From Cypionkella aquatica (GTDB lineage Bacteria > Pseudomonadota > Alphaproteobacteria > Rhodobacterales > Rhodobacteraceae), in the NCBI RefSeq assembly GCF_030161095.1, contig NZ_BSPP01000021.1, positions 28,773-92,772 on the forward strand: DNA of 64,000 bases. Direction: 5' to 3'. The notes beneath the pieces were generated by a model that ran no database searches, was not told the origin of the DNA, and saw only the letters and a program-made list of their open reading frames with translations. Position 1 is the first letter of the stretch; the number at the start of each line of letters is the position of its first letter. Of this stretch, positions 42,918 to 52,294 are shown piece after piece. A program made the position numbers and the translations under genes.

Positions 42918-43286
42918 ATGAAACGCCAAGCCATGTTACGCGTGCTCTTTGTCTTGGCACTTTGCACTGGCATTACCGCTTGGTCTGCTTACCACCCTCG
43001 GCAGGCGCTGATACATGCTGTGACCTTTGCTGTGGCGGTCTCAGTTTTCTTTTGTGCAAGTTTGGTGGACTGGAAACGCTTTACGAACATCCGGTTTGGG
43101 AAGGTTTTTTCTAATCCCATTGCACTCACAGTCCTTTATATTACTTTTACTTGGGCCTTAAACTTGGGAATACGAAGCATAATGCCCGAAGCGGCAAGTA
43201 CAGTATATATGGACGTGATCTGCGCTCTGTTAAGTGGAGCGGCGATCTTTGTTGGTTTCCGAAATTGGCTTTCGCGGGATAAGTAG
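42918..43286 (+). CDS. Low-G+C hypothetical membrane protein between two inverted repeats
   Basis: The 122-residue product has four hydrophobic segments (LRVLFVLALCTGITAW, ALIHAVTFAVAVSVFFCASL, NPIALTVLYITFTWALNLGI, MDVICALLSGAAIFVGF) with short polar ends, and no family I recognise. Codon use is clearly more AT-rich than the flanking glmM and ilvC. The ATG at 42918 has GAGGGG upstream; a TTG at 42912 is the alternative. Exact inverted copies of a 25-bp palindromic element flank it at 42856 and 43374. This suggests later arrival as a unit, but no transposase is present. Confidence 0.65.
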   Translation: MKRQAMLRVLFVLALCTGITAWSAYHPRQALIHAVTFAVAVSVFFCASLVDWKRFTNIRFGKVFSNPIALTVLYITFTWALNLGIRSIMPEAASTVYMDVICALLSGAAIFVGFRNWLSRDK

Positions 43287-43340
43287 CCAAACCTCTCAAC
43301 CATCAGGCTTTTAGGCAAACCCTGAGCCCCAAAAGCAAAA

Positions 43341-43362
43341 GGCCGGAGGTTCTCCCCCGGCC
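43341..43362 (-). terminator. Terminator of ilvC
   Basis: Read on the minus strand, GGCCGG pairs with CCGGCC around a G/A-rich loop and is followed by TTTTGCTTTT. It lies about 40 nt past the ilvC stop. Confidence 0.7.
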
Positions 43363-43373
43363 CTTGCCATTCT

Positions 43374-43398
43374 CGTAGGGTGCGTGCTTGCACGCACC
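43374..43398. repeat. 25-bp palindromic element, right copy
   Basis: This is the exact reverse complement of 42856-42880 and contains GGTGCGTGCTTGCACGCACC. It ends 5 nt before the ilvC stop on the other strand. Confidence 0.7.
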
Positions 43399-43402
43399 AA
43401 GC

Positions 43403-44437
<1,035 letters not shown>

Positions 44438-44517
44438 TCATAGGTTGATGGGCGCAGCATAGGCAGTTTGCGAAACCGATCAGTGCAAAGTTTTCCTGAA
44501 TTCAGCTATTCGTGCGT

Positions 44518-44558
44518 AAATCATGCGCTGATTGGAAGTCTACGCAAAAATCATGCGC
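44518..44558. promoter_or_regulatory. Direct repeats AAATCATGCGC upstream of ilvC
   Basis: Copies at 44518-44528 and 44548-44558 are 30 bp apart, about three helical turns, in the 135-bp gap between ilvC and the Hint gene. This spacing is suitable for an Lrp-type oligomer. No binding evidence. Confidence 0.35.
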
Positions 44559-44560
44559 GA

Positions 44561-45706
44561 TCAGGCTGCGCGACGATTGCTGTGGATGTTTCTAAGCGGC
44601 CGCAGGGTGGCGTGCATCGGGCGCAGTGGCAGGATCAGCGGCACCTCGGCGCGGGTCAGGCTGCGGCGGGCAAGGCGTTGCCGGCTGAGATCAAGCTGCG
44701 GGAAAATCGCGCGCAACTCGGCCTGTGCTGCTGGGTCAAGCGTGTTCATCGCATTGGCCCCGGTGAACAGGCTTTCACTGGCGATGCCTTCGGAAAACAC
44801 CATCTGATGGGTGTCGAGCATCAGGTGAAAGTAATGGGCGTGGCGCATCGGGGCGGGTTGGATTGTGCTGCCATTGACCAGAAACTTGGCCGCAACCAGA
44901 ACTTCGGGCGTGCCGAAATACAGGTCTGCTGCGACAGAGCGCAGCAAAATCCGGTGGTTGGGCGACACATACAGATCGCGCACATTGGCCAAAGCTTTGG
45001 CGGCAATGCGGATCGGGGCGAGCGGGCCGCGGCCATCGACCCGGCTGCGGCCAATCCAGCGGATTGGGGCGGTGCCGTCTGGCGTCACCAGAGGATCGCC
45101 GATGCGCAAGGTTTCAATCGGGCGCGGGCCAGTTGGAGTCTCAATCTGGGTGCCTGCCAGAAAGCAGGTGACGGCGGGCGGGATGGTGACGGTTTGCCCA
45201 CCGCCGGAATAGCTGGAGACGCCCTGTCTGTAGGTCAGCGTGGTGCCGGCAGGCGGGGTGACGCCGTCAAACATCACGCCGACTACGGTGGTGACATAGC
45301 CTTGGGTGATTGACACGCCGACCATGCGATAGGCAGTGCCCGCGCTGTCATAGAGCGTGACTTCGTATTCGTTCTCGACGCTGACCGGGGCGGGGAATTT
45401 CCAGCGCACCGTCTCGGTATTGGGGGTATAGGTGGTGCCGTTGATGGTAAGCGGCTGGGTAAGGCGTTGATCTATAAGGTTAGAGCCGGAATAGGGATCA
45501 TCGCTGAGGACGCCGTTCGCATCGTCAAAGGTGATCGCAGTGCTGGGCGCGCCGAAGGTCAGCGTCAGGTTCGAGGGGTTTTCCCAACTGAACGCATCGC
45601 CATTCAGCGCGTTGCCGATGACATCGCCCTGAATCGGTGCCGCCCCATTGGCGCGTGTGATTGTCACCGCGCTTTTGGCGAAGATATGGATCGTCTGCTC
45701 TGTCAT
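44561..45706 (-). CDS. Hint-domain (hedgehog/intein-type) protein
   Basis: The 381-residue protein has a beta-rich N-terminal half (QTIHIFAKSAVTITRANGAA; NTETVRWKFPAPVSVENEYE) and then a Hint module starting TCFLAGTQIETPTGPRPIET (Cys near 182) with LYVSPNHRILLRS as its later block. Hint domains self-process via the first Cys in hedgehog proteins and inteins; this family is widespread in Rhodobacteraceae, usually in secreted or RTX-like proteins. No signal peptide is obvious. ATG 45706 was chosen over 45748. It is divergent from the Lrp pair. What it cleaves or joins, if anything, is unknown. Confidence 0.8.
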   Translation of the reverse strand: MTEQTIHIFAKSAVTITRANGAAPIQGDVIGNALNGDAFSWENPSNLTLTFGAPSTAITFDDANGVLSDDPYSGSNLIDQRLTQPLTINGTTYTPNTETVRWKFPAPVSVENEYEVTLYDSAGTAYRMVGVSITQGYVTTVVGVMFDGVTPPAGTTLTYRQGVSSYSGGGQTVTIPPAVTCFLAGTQIETPTGPRPIETLRIGDPLVTPDGTAPIRWIGRSRVDGRGPLAPIRIAAKALANVRDLYVSPNHRILLRSVAADLYFGTPEVLVAAKFLVNGSTIQPAPMRHAHYFHLMLDTHQMVFSEGIASESLFTGANAMNTLDPAAQAELRAIFPQLDLSRQRLARRSLTRAEVPLILPLRPMHATLRPLRNIHSNRRAA

Positions 45707-45869
45707 CACTGCCCGAAGGTCGCTGCGGCTTTGCGCCGTCATCTGCATTTTGAGGCAAATTAGGCAGAACGAGGGATATGCCCAGCAAAACCCGCAGAAC
45801 TGGCCAATTTTGACGGCAATGTGGCAGCTTTACCATAACGTCAACCTGTGGTTGAGCGGAGTGATTTTT

Positions 45870-45899
45870 TGCCAAATTTGACGATTGCTGCCAAATTTG
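45870..45899. promoter_or_regulatory. Direct repeats TGCCAAATTTG upstream of the first Lrp/AsnC gene
   Basis: Exact copies at 45870-45880 and 45889-45899 (19 bp apart) lie 41 nt before the regulator's ATG. A weaker copy, TGGCCAATTTTG, lies at 45801. Self-regulation is common for Lrp genes. Confidence 0.45.
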
Positions 45900-45939
45900 C
45901 GAAGGATCATGCGCAAAGATCTATAGATGCGAAAAATCC

Positions 45940-46395
45940 ATGCTTGATGACACTGATCGCCGACTGTTGCGGCATTTGCTGGCAGATCCGGGCTTGGCGA
46001 CAGCCGCTTTGGCGGATCGCGCCGGGGTGACCACGGCGACTTGTTGGCGGCGGTTGGAGAGGTTGCGGGCAAGTGGTGTGATCCGCGCCGAGGAAGCCGT
46101 GATAGACTGGAGGGCGTTGGGCTATGCGGTTGAGGTTTCTTTGCGGTTTACGCTGGATAAGACCAATGCGCGGGCGTTTGACGAATTTCTGGCGGCGGCG
46201 CGTGAGGTCCCGGAAGTGATTGGAATTGAGACGTTTTTGGGCCGTGTCGATGTGCGCCTCAACGTGATCGCGCGGGATATGGCGCATTATCAGGAAATCT
46301 ATCGGCGCAGGATTCTGGTCTTGCCGCATATCTCGGACATCGAAGCCTTGATGCTGATTGCGACGATCAAGGAAAGCGAAGGGTTGCCGCTGTGA
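45940..46395 (+). CDS. Lrp/AsnC family transcriptional regulator (first of two)
   Basis: The 151-residue protein has an N-terminal HTH (LDDTDRRLLRHLLADPGLAT, then RAGVTTATCWRRLERLRASG) and a C-terminal RAM ligand-binding domain (VPEVIGIETFLGRVDVRLNV). Lrp-family proteins form oligomers that sense amino acids. A direct repeat TGCCAAATTTG lies just upstream, probably a self-operator. The next gene, a second Lrp member, overlaps its stop by 4 nt (GTGA), so both are made together and may form a heteromer. Ligand not known. Confidence 0.88.
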   Translation: MLDDTDRRLLRHLLADPGLATAALADRAGVTTATCWRRLERLRASGVIRAEEAVIDWRALGYAVEVSLRFTLDKTNARAFDEFLAAAREVPEVIGIETFLGRVDVRLNVIARDMAHYQEIYRRRILVLPHISDIEALMLIATIKESEGLPL

Positions 46396-46850
46396 TTGAT
46401 CTGGATGACGTGGATCGCGGATTGCTGCGGGCTTTGGTGCTGGATGCGGGCCTGTCGGCTGGGGAATTGGGGCGGCGGTTTGGCTTAAGCCAGCCTGCGG
46501 CTTGGCGGCGGATCAAGCGACTGGAAGATGCGGGCGTGATCGCAGGGCGGCGGCTGGACGTGGACCGCAGCGCTTTGGGTTTTGGGGTGACGGTGTTTCT
46601 GGGGGTGAAGTTGGCAACCAAGGGCCGGGTTTCATTGGAGGATTTTGAGCGCGCGGTGATGGCCATTCCAGAGGTGCAGGTGGTGCAGCATGTGCTTGGG
46701 CTGTTCGATTACCGTTTGCGGGTGGTGGCGCGGGATATTGCCGATTTTGAGAGGGTGTTGCGGCGCAGGATCATGACTTTGCCGGGGGTAGGTCAGGTCG
46801 AGGCGAATGTCTTGCTGACGGAAGAACGTCGGCCGGGGCCGATTGGCTAA
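46392..46850 (+). CDS. Lrp/AsnC family transcriptional regulator (second of two)
   Basis: The 152-residue protein repeats the layout of its partner: HTH (LDDVDRGLLRALVLDAGLSA, then RRFGLSQPAAWRRIKRLEDA) and RAM domain (IPEVQVVQHVLGLFDYRLRV). Starts with GTG overlapping the upstream stop, so translational coupling is likely. The two are paralogues, clearly diverged. Candidate targets are ilvC, the class V aminotransferase gene immediately downstream, and its own promoter; this is inference from position. Confidence 0.88.
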   Translation: MIDLDDVDRGLLRALVLDAGLSAGELGRRFGLSQPAAWRRIKRLEDAGVIAGRRLDVDRSALGFGVTVFLGVKLATKGRVSLEDFERAVMAIPEVQVVQHVLGLFDYRLRVVARDIADFERVLRRRIMTLPGVGQVEANVLLTEERRPGPIG

Positions 46851-46972
46851 GCTATTTTCAGGCTTTGCCGAAAGCTGTCTCTTGCGAAAATGACACCGAG
46901 TTGGTCGGTTTGGCGCTGCATTGGCGCTAAATCCGGTTAGTCTGGCGGCACTGTGAACCGAGGGAGAGACCG

Positions 46973-48094
46973 ATGAAACTGCCGCATGCCCATGTTGACC
47001 CAGATGGGTTGGAAGAATTCTCGGTGGTGTTTACCGATCGCAGTTTGAATCATATGTCTGCGAAATTTCAAGGGGTTATGCGCGATGTTTCCGGGCTGCT
47101 CCGCGAGGTTTACAACGGCAGCGCTGTCGCTTTGGTGCCGGGGGGCGGCACTTATGCGATGGAAGCGGTGGCGCGGCAGTTCGGGCAGGGCTCTGCTTTG
47201 ATCGTGCGGAATGGTTGGTTTTCTTATCGGTGGAGCCAGATTTTTGAGGCGGGCGGCTTTGCCGAGCCGACCGTTGTGATGGCGCGGGCCTCTGGAAACG
47301 GGGCGCAGGCGGCATTTGCGCCGCCCCCTGTAGACGAGGTTTGCGCGAAGATCAGGGCGATCAAGCCAGATGCGGTGTTTGCGCCGCATGTAGAGACGTC
47401 CAGCGGGATTATCTTGCCGGATGATTACATCGCGGCGATGGCGGCGGCGGCGCATGAGGTTGGCGCGCTGATGGTGCTGGATTGCATCGCGAGCGGTTGC
47501 GTTTGGGTTGATATGGCAGCTGTGGGGGTGGATGTGCTGATTTCCGCGCCGCAGAAGGGCTGGTCGGCCTCGCCCGCCGTTGGGATTGTGGTGATGAGCC
47601 CGCTGGCAGAGGCGCGATTGGCGGAAACCGCGTCGAACAGTTTCGCGCTGGATCTGAAAAAATGGCGTGCCATTATGTCGGCTTACGAGGCGGGTGGGCA
47701 TGCTTATCACGCCACGATGCCGACCGATGCGATTGTGGGTTTCCGAGATGCGATGCTGGAAACCCGTGCCATGGGCTTTGTCGAGGCCAAGGCGGCGCAA
47801 TGGGCTCTGGGGACGGCCGTGTGCGGCGTGCTGGCCGAAAAGGGCGTGGCTTCGGTGGCCGCGGAGGGTTTTCAGGCGCCGGGGGTGGTGGTCAGCTTCA
47901 CCGAAGACCCAGCCGTGCAGAATGGCGCGAAGTTCCGCGAATTGGGGATGCAGATTGCAGCGGGGGTGCCGTTGCAGGTGGGCGAGGGCGAAGCGTTCCG
48001 CACCTTCCGGCTGGGGCTGTTTGGTCTGGACAAATTGGCGGATGTGCCCGCCACCGTTGCGCGGTTGCGGCGCGGTCTGGACGCGGTTTTGTAG
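46973..48094 (+). CDS. Class V aminotransferase (alanine-glyoxylate/serine-pyruvate type)
   Basis: The 373-residue PLP enzyme has VALVPGGGTYAMEAVARQFG, the loop MVLDCIASGCVWVDM with the PLP-contacting Asp, and the Schiff-base lysine in LISAPQKGWSASP (about 192). The pattern suits the SPT/AGT group, which moves amino groups between alanine, serine, glyoxylate or related acids. It lies 122 nt after the two Lrp genes, so an amino-acid-controlled transaminase is a fair guess. The exact substrate pair cannot be named. Confidence 0.85.
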   Translation: MKLPHAHVDPDGLEEFSVVFTDRSLNHMSAKFQGVMRDVSGLLREVYNGSAVALVPGGGTYAMEAVARQFGQGSALIVRNGWFSYRWSQIFEAGGFAEPTVVMARASGNGAQAAFAPPPVDEVCAKIRAIKPDAVFAPHVETSSGIILPDDYIAAMAAAAHEVGALMVLDCIASGCVWVDMAAVGVDVLISAPQKGWSASPAVGIVVMSPLAEARLAETASNSFALDLKKWRAIMSAYEAGGHAYHATMPTDAIVGFRDAMLETRAMGFVEAKAAQWALGTAVCGVLAEKGVASVAAEGFQAPGVVVSFTEDPAVQNGAKFRELGMQIAAGVPLQVGEGEAFRTFRLGLFGLDKLADVPATVARLRRGLDAVL

Positions 48095-48111
48095 CGGCTC
48101 TTGGCGGCAGT

Positions 48112-48361
48112 CGATTTTCAAGAAAAGGCGAAAATCGTGGTCAGGCGGCGCGGGTCTGCTGATTCTGTTGTCGCGCTTGGGATGGAAAGTCGGAGCCTCC
48201 GGCGGGGATACTTTTGCAGAGAGGATGACCAGAGGCGGCTTTGCCGTTTCATCTGTTCAGAAATATCCCCGCCGGAGGCTTCCGGCTGAGATGCCAGAAG
48301 CCGCATCTATGCCAAAGCAAGACCGCTAAGGCCGCGACCACGATTTTCGTGTTGAAAATCG
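48112..48361. repeat. Nested inverted-repeat region after the aminotransferase gene
   Basis: Outer arms: CGATTTTCAA (48112-48121) with TTGAAAATCG (48352-48361), and CGAAAATCGTGGTC (48129-48142) with GACCACGATTTTCG (48336-48349). Inner arms: the AAATATCCCCGCCGGAGGC core in opposite directions at 48195-48228 and 48250-48283. No gene is supported in this 250-bp unit. Confidence 0.65.
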
Positions 48362-48375
48362 TCTTGAAGGCCGCC

Positions 48376-49809
48376 TCAGGTTTGAGAGCCGCCTATCGTC
48401 AGCCCGCCGATCAGCAGCGTGGGTTGGCCGACGCCAACCGGCACCCATTGGCCGGCCTTGCCGCAGTTGCCGATGCCGGGGTCAAGCGCGAGGTCGTTGC
48501 CGATGGCGCGGATTTGTTTCAGGGCGGTGGCACCGTCGCCGATCAGCGTGGCACCTTTGACCGCTTCGCCGATCACGCCGTTGCGGACGCGGTAGGCTTC
48601 GGTGCAGCTGAACACGAATTTGCCGTTGGTGATGTCAACCTGACCGCCGCCGAAGCCGACTGCGTAGATGCCGTCTTTCAGCGAGGCTACGATGCCTGCG
48701 GGATCATCCTTGCCTGACAGCATGTAGGTGTTGGTCATCCGCGGCATCGGGATATGGGCGTAGCTTTCGCGGCGGCCGTTTCCGGTGGCGGCAACGCCCA
48801 TCAGGCGGGCGTTCTGGCGGTCTTGCATGTAGCCGACGAGGCGGCCGTCCTCGATCAGGGTGTTTTTCTGCGAGGGCGTGCCTTCGTCGTCAACGCTGAT
48901 GGAGCCGCGACGGTTGGGGATGGTGCCATCGTCCAGCACGGTGACGCCCGGTGCCGCGATCATCTGGCCCATCAGGCCCGCAAAGGCGCTGGTTTTCTTG
49001 CGGTTGAAGTCGCCCTCCAGCCCGTGGCCAATGGCCTCGTGCAAAAGGATGCCGGGCCAGCCGGGGCCGAGCACAACATCCATAATGCCCGCCGGGGCGG
49101 GGACGGCATCTAGGTTCACCAATGCGATCCGCAGCGCTTCTTTCAGCAAGGGTTGCCAATGGCTGGGCTGCATGAGCGAGGACAAGCCATAGCGGCCACC
49201 GCCGCCGGTGCCGCCTTGCTCGCGTTTGCCATTGGATTCGATGATCACCGAGACATTCATCCGCGCCATCGGGCGCACATCTGTATAGCGCAGGCCTTCG
49301 GGGCGCAGGATTTCAACCTCTTGCAGGCCCGCCGCGATGGTGGCGGACACCTGCACCACGCGGGGATCAAGGCCGCGGGCATAGGCGTCGATTTCTTTCA
49401 GCAGGTCGATTTTGACCGCAAACACAGCGTCGGCCATTGGATCGGCGTCGCTGTAGAGTTTGATATTGGTGCGTTTGGGGGCATCAGCCAGTATGCCGCC
49501 GCCTTCACCGACGGCCAGCCGGGCGGTCTCGGAGGCGCGTTTCAGGGCGTGCTCGCTGATTTCGGTGGAATGTGCGTAGCCTGCGACTTCACCGCGCACC
49601 GCGCGCAGACCGAACCCTTCAGAGGCGTCGTAGCTGGCGGTTTTGATGCGGCCATCGTCAAGCATGATGGCTTCCGAGCGGCGGCGTTCAAAGAACAATT
49701 CGCCATCATCGGCGCCAAGCGTGGCTGCGCGCAGGTTGGCAAGCGCGGAGGCTTCGTCGATATGGGTTTCAAACGGGCGGAACGGGGCGTCGGTGACGGT
49801 ATCGGACAT
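48376..49809 (-). CDS. tldD: Metalloprotease TldD
   Basis: TldD, with TldE/PmbA, forms a heteromeric zinc protease that trims peptides, including antibiotic precursors and CcdA. The 477-residue protein has the HExxxH zinc motif in ILLHEAIGHGLEGDFNRKKT (about 256-275), the downstream GVTVLDDGTIPNRRGSISVD and the C-terminal VGFGGGQVDITNGKFVFSCT block. The start at 49809 gives the usual N-terminus; a longer frame to 49920 does not. It is divergent from the ctaC operon. No pmbA gene is in this window. Confidence 0.95.
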   Translation of the reverse strand: MSDTVTDAPFRPFETHIDEASALANLRAATLGADDGELFFERRRSEAIMLDDGRIKTASYDASEGFGLRAVRGEVAGYAHSTEISEHALKRASETARLAVGEGGGILADAPKRTNIKLYSDADPMADAVFAVKIDLLKEIDAYARGLDPRVVQVSATIAAGLQEVEILRPEGLRYTDVRPMARMNVSVIIESNGKREQGGTGGGGRYGLSSLMQPSHWQPLLKEALRIALVNLDAVPAPAGIMDVVLGPGWPGILLHEAIGHGLEGDFNRKKTSAFAGLMGQMIAAPGVTVLDDGTIPNRRGSISVDDEGTPSQKNTLIEDGRLVGYMQDRQNARLMGVAATGNGRRESYAHIPMPRMTNTYMLSGKDDPAGIVASLKDGIYAVGFGGGQVDITNGKFVFSCTEAYRVRNGVIGEAVKGATLIGDGATALKQIRAIGNDLALDPGIGNCGKAGQWVPVGVGQPTLLIGGLTIGGSQT

Positions 49810-50106
49810 CGGGCTTGGCCTTTCGGGGCGCGATTTGGCCCGGGTTGCAGCGAACTTAGGCGGTGGGCCGCGGCATCGCAAGGCGGGGTCTGGCGTTTTG
49901 CTGTGCAGCCTGTGGCGCAAGCTGCAACCGCCTGAGGCGGGATTTTTGCTTTGATCTTGCGCAAGTGGCGCGGATTTGCCGCAGCTTACTCTTGTCGTAA
50001 CGCGGCTAATATGGTTTCACAGACTTCAGTTACAACGGGATTCTGCCCAAGTTTGGGCGTGGCTTAAAAGATGGCGGGAAACTGCCGCAGGATACGGGAA
50101 ATCAAT

Positions 50107-51045
50107 ATGCGTCTTATGGCCTCTTTCAGAGCTGCCGCAGTAGCCGGTCTGGGTGCGCTCTCGCTGCCCAGCTTCGCCCTGGCCCAAGCCTTGGAAACGG
50201 TGGGGGCGCCTGAACCGCGTGGCACCGAGCATCAGTTCGCCGCCACCAATATTGCGCGCGATATGCAATGGCTGGATCACATGATCCTGATCATCATTAC
50301 GGCGATCGTGATCTTTGTGACGGCATTGCTGCTGTATATCATCGCGCGGTATAACCGCAAAGCTAACCCGGTTCCGGCGACATTCACCCATAACTCGCCG
50401 TTGGAAGTCGCATGGACGATCGTGCCGATCCTGATTCTGGTGTTCATCGGGTCGTTCTCGCTGCCCGCGCTGTTCACCCAGCAAGAGATTCCGCAGGCGG
50501 ATATCACCATCAAGGTCACCGGCAACCAGTGGTATTGGTCGTATGAATACCCTGATGTGAAGGTCTCGGAAGACGAGACGCTGAAGTTTGACGCGTTCCG
50601 CATCGACGGTGCGATGAAGATTGACGATCCGGCCGCGGGCTGGGGCGATGATCAGCCGATGGCACCGGCGCAGGTGATGAATGATGTCGCCGTCAAGAAG
50701 CTGGCCTACTATGGCTACAAGAAAGAAGATTTCCTGCTGGCGACCGACAATGCTGTGGTGATCCCGGTGGGCAAGACCATTGTGATGCAGATCACTGGTG
50801 CGGACGTGATCCACGGCTGGGTGATGCCAGCCTTTGGTGTGCAGCAATCGGCAGTTCCGGGGCGTTTGGGCCAATTGTGGTTCACGGCAGAGCGTGAGGG
50901 CGTCTACTTTGGCCAGTGCACCACTTTGTGCGGCAAGGACCATGCCTATATGCCGATCACTGTGAAAGTGGTCAGCCAAGCGGCTTATGATGCGTGGGTT
51001 GCACAGGCCAGCTCGACCGGGAACCTGCGTCTCGCGTCCAACTGA
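50107..51045 (+). CDS. ctaC: Cytochrome c oxidase subunit II (aa3 type)
   Basis: Subunit II holds the CuA centre that accepts electrons from cytochrome c. The 312-residue precursor has a signal peptide (about 1-26), two membrane helices (MILIIITAIVIFVTALLLYI; VAWTIVPILILVFIGSFSLP), the aromatic KVTGNQWYWSYEYP block and the CuA ligands in GQCTTLCGKDHAYMP with an earlier HGWVMPAFGV. It heads the operon with ctaB, a small membrane gene, ctaG, ctaE and surf1. Subunit I (ctaD) is not in the window, so it must be encoded elsewhere. Confidence 0.95.
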   Translation: MRLMASFRAAAVAGLGALSLPSFALAQALETVGAPEPRGTEHQFAATNIARDMQWLDHMILIIITAIVIFVTALLLYIIARYNRKANPVPATFTHNSPLEVAWTIVPILILVFIGSFSLPALFTQQEIPQADITIKVTGNQWYWSYEYPDVKVSEDETLKFDAFRIDGAMKIDDPAAGWGDDQPMAPAQVMNDVAVKKLAYYGYKKEDFLLATDNAVVIPVGKTIVMQITGADVIHGWVMPAFGVQQSAVPGRLGQLWFTAEREGVYFGQCTTLCGKDHAYMPITVKVVSQAAYDAWVAQASSTGNLRLASN

Positions 51046-51065
51046 CAGCCAACCTACGGCAAAGG

Positions 51066-51094
51066 AGGCCCCTGCTTTTGGGGGCCTTCGTTTT
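51066..51094 (+). terminator. Hairpin between ctaC and ctaB
   Basis: AGGCCCC pairs with GGGGCCT around TGCTTTTG and is followed by TCGTTTT. It may lower transcription of downstream assembly genes relative to ctaC. Confidence 0.6.
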
Positions 51095-51113
51095 AGCAGA
51101 AAGCCAGGATGCC

Positions 51114-52046
51114 ATGACCGATACCCGGTCTTTTGACGCCCCCAAAGAAGCGGGATTTGGCGACTTTGTGCAGCTTTTGAAGCCGCGCGTGATGTCGCTG
51201 GTCGTTTTCACCGCCCTAGTTGGTTTGTTGGTCGCCCCGGTGCATTTGCATCCGGTGGTTGGCTTTACGGCGATTTTGTTCATTGCGCTGGGCGCGGGCG
51301 CGTCGGGTGCGCTGAATATGTGGTGGGATGCCGATATTGATCTGATCATGCGCCGCACCAAGGGCCGTCCTGTGCCTGCGGGGCTGGTACAGCCGGGTGA
51401 GGCATTGGCGATTGGTCTGGCGTTGTCGGGCATCTCGGTTGTGATGCTGGCGCTGGCGACGAATATGCTGGCGGGCGCGCTGCTTGCGTTCACGATTTTC
51501 TTTTATGCCGTCGTCTATTCGATGTGGCTGAAACGCTCGACCCCGCAGAACATCGTGATTGGCGGGGCTGCTGGTGCCTTCCCTCCGATGATCGGCTGGG
51601 TGGCGGCGACGGGGTCTGTCTCGGTTGAGGCCGCGTTGATGTTCATGCTGATCTTCATGTGGACGCCGCCGCATTTCTGGGCTTTGGCCTTGTTCATGAA
51701 CGAGGATTACTCAAAGGCGGGCGTGCCGATGCTGACGGTGACTCATGGCAAGAAGGTCACGCGCAACCATGTGCTTGGCTATACTTTGGCGCTGATCCCG
51801 TTTGCGGTGGCGCTGGCCTTCACCTCGATCGGGGGCCCGTTGTATCTGGCGGTTTCGGTGCTGCTGAACGCGGAATTTCTGCGCGGGGCTTATCGGATCT
51901 GGAAGCGCGATGAGGTGATGGCGGCTGCCGACAACTATAAAGTCGAGAAAGCGGTGTTCCGGTTCTCGCTGTTGTATCTGTTCCTGCATTTTACCGCGTT
52001 GCTGGTTCAGGCCGTGTTGCTTCATTATGGCGTGGGGGGCTGGTGA
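51114..52046 (+). CDS. ctaB: Protoheme IX farnesyltransferase
   Basis: CtaB (Cox10) adds a farnesyl group to protoheme to give heme O, precursor of heme A. The 310-residue membrane protein has the UbiA-type Asp-rich motif NMWWDADIDLIMRRTKGRPV (about 70-90) and a second site (MNEDYSKAGVPMLTVTHGKK), spread over about nine helices. Its stop overlaps the next gene's ATG by one base. The order ctaC-ctaB-orf-ctaG-ctaE is typical for Rhodobacterales. Confidence 0.95.
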   Translation: MTDTRSFDAPKEAGFGDFVQLLKPRVMSLVVFTALVGLLVAPVHLHPVVGFTAILFIALGAGASGALNMWWDADIDLIMRRTKGRPVPAGLVQPGEALAIGLALSGISVVMLALATNMLAGALLAFTIFFYAVVYSMWLKRSTPQNIVIGGAAGAFPPMIGWVAATGSVSVEAALMFMLIFMWTPPHFWALALFMNEDYSKAGVPMLTVTHGKKVTRNHVLGYTLALIPFAVALAFTSIGGPLYLAVSVLLNAEFLRGAYRIWKRDEVMAAADNYKVEKAVFRFSLLYLFLHFTALLVQAVLLHYGVGGW

Positions 52047-52294
52047 TGGCGTTCCGTCCCGAACATGAAATCTACAAACGGCGGTTTTCGCGCAATCTAG
52101 GCGTCGGCTTGGCTTTGGTCAGCTTTGTCGCACTGGTGTTTGCGTTGACGGTGGTGAAGGTGACCGAAGGCGATCTGGGGCATGCCAATGACGTGCCGGG
52201 GCTGCTTGGGTCAACGCAGCCGATTGCGCCGGAAGAACCGGCCCCCGCGCCAGCCGCAAGCCCCGCGCCCGCAAGCCCGGCGGTGGCACCATGA
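52046..52294 (+). CDS. Small CoxF-like membrane protein of the cytochrome oxidase operon
   Basis: The 82-residue protein has a charged start (MAFRPEHEIYKRRFSRNLG), one membrane helix (VGLALVSFVALVFALTVVKV) and a Pro/Ala-rich tail that would face the periplasm. It overlaps ctaB by 1 nt and ctaG by 4 nt (ATGA), so all are translationally coupled. A small gene of this kind stands in the same place in other alphaproteobacteria and is often called CoxF; its role is likely structural or assembly-related. Confidence 0.75.
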   Translation: MAFRPEHEIYKRRFSRNLGVGLALVSFVALVFALTVVKVTEGDLGHANDVPGLLGSTQPIAPEEPAPAPAASPAPASPAVAP

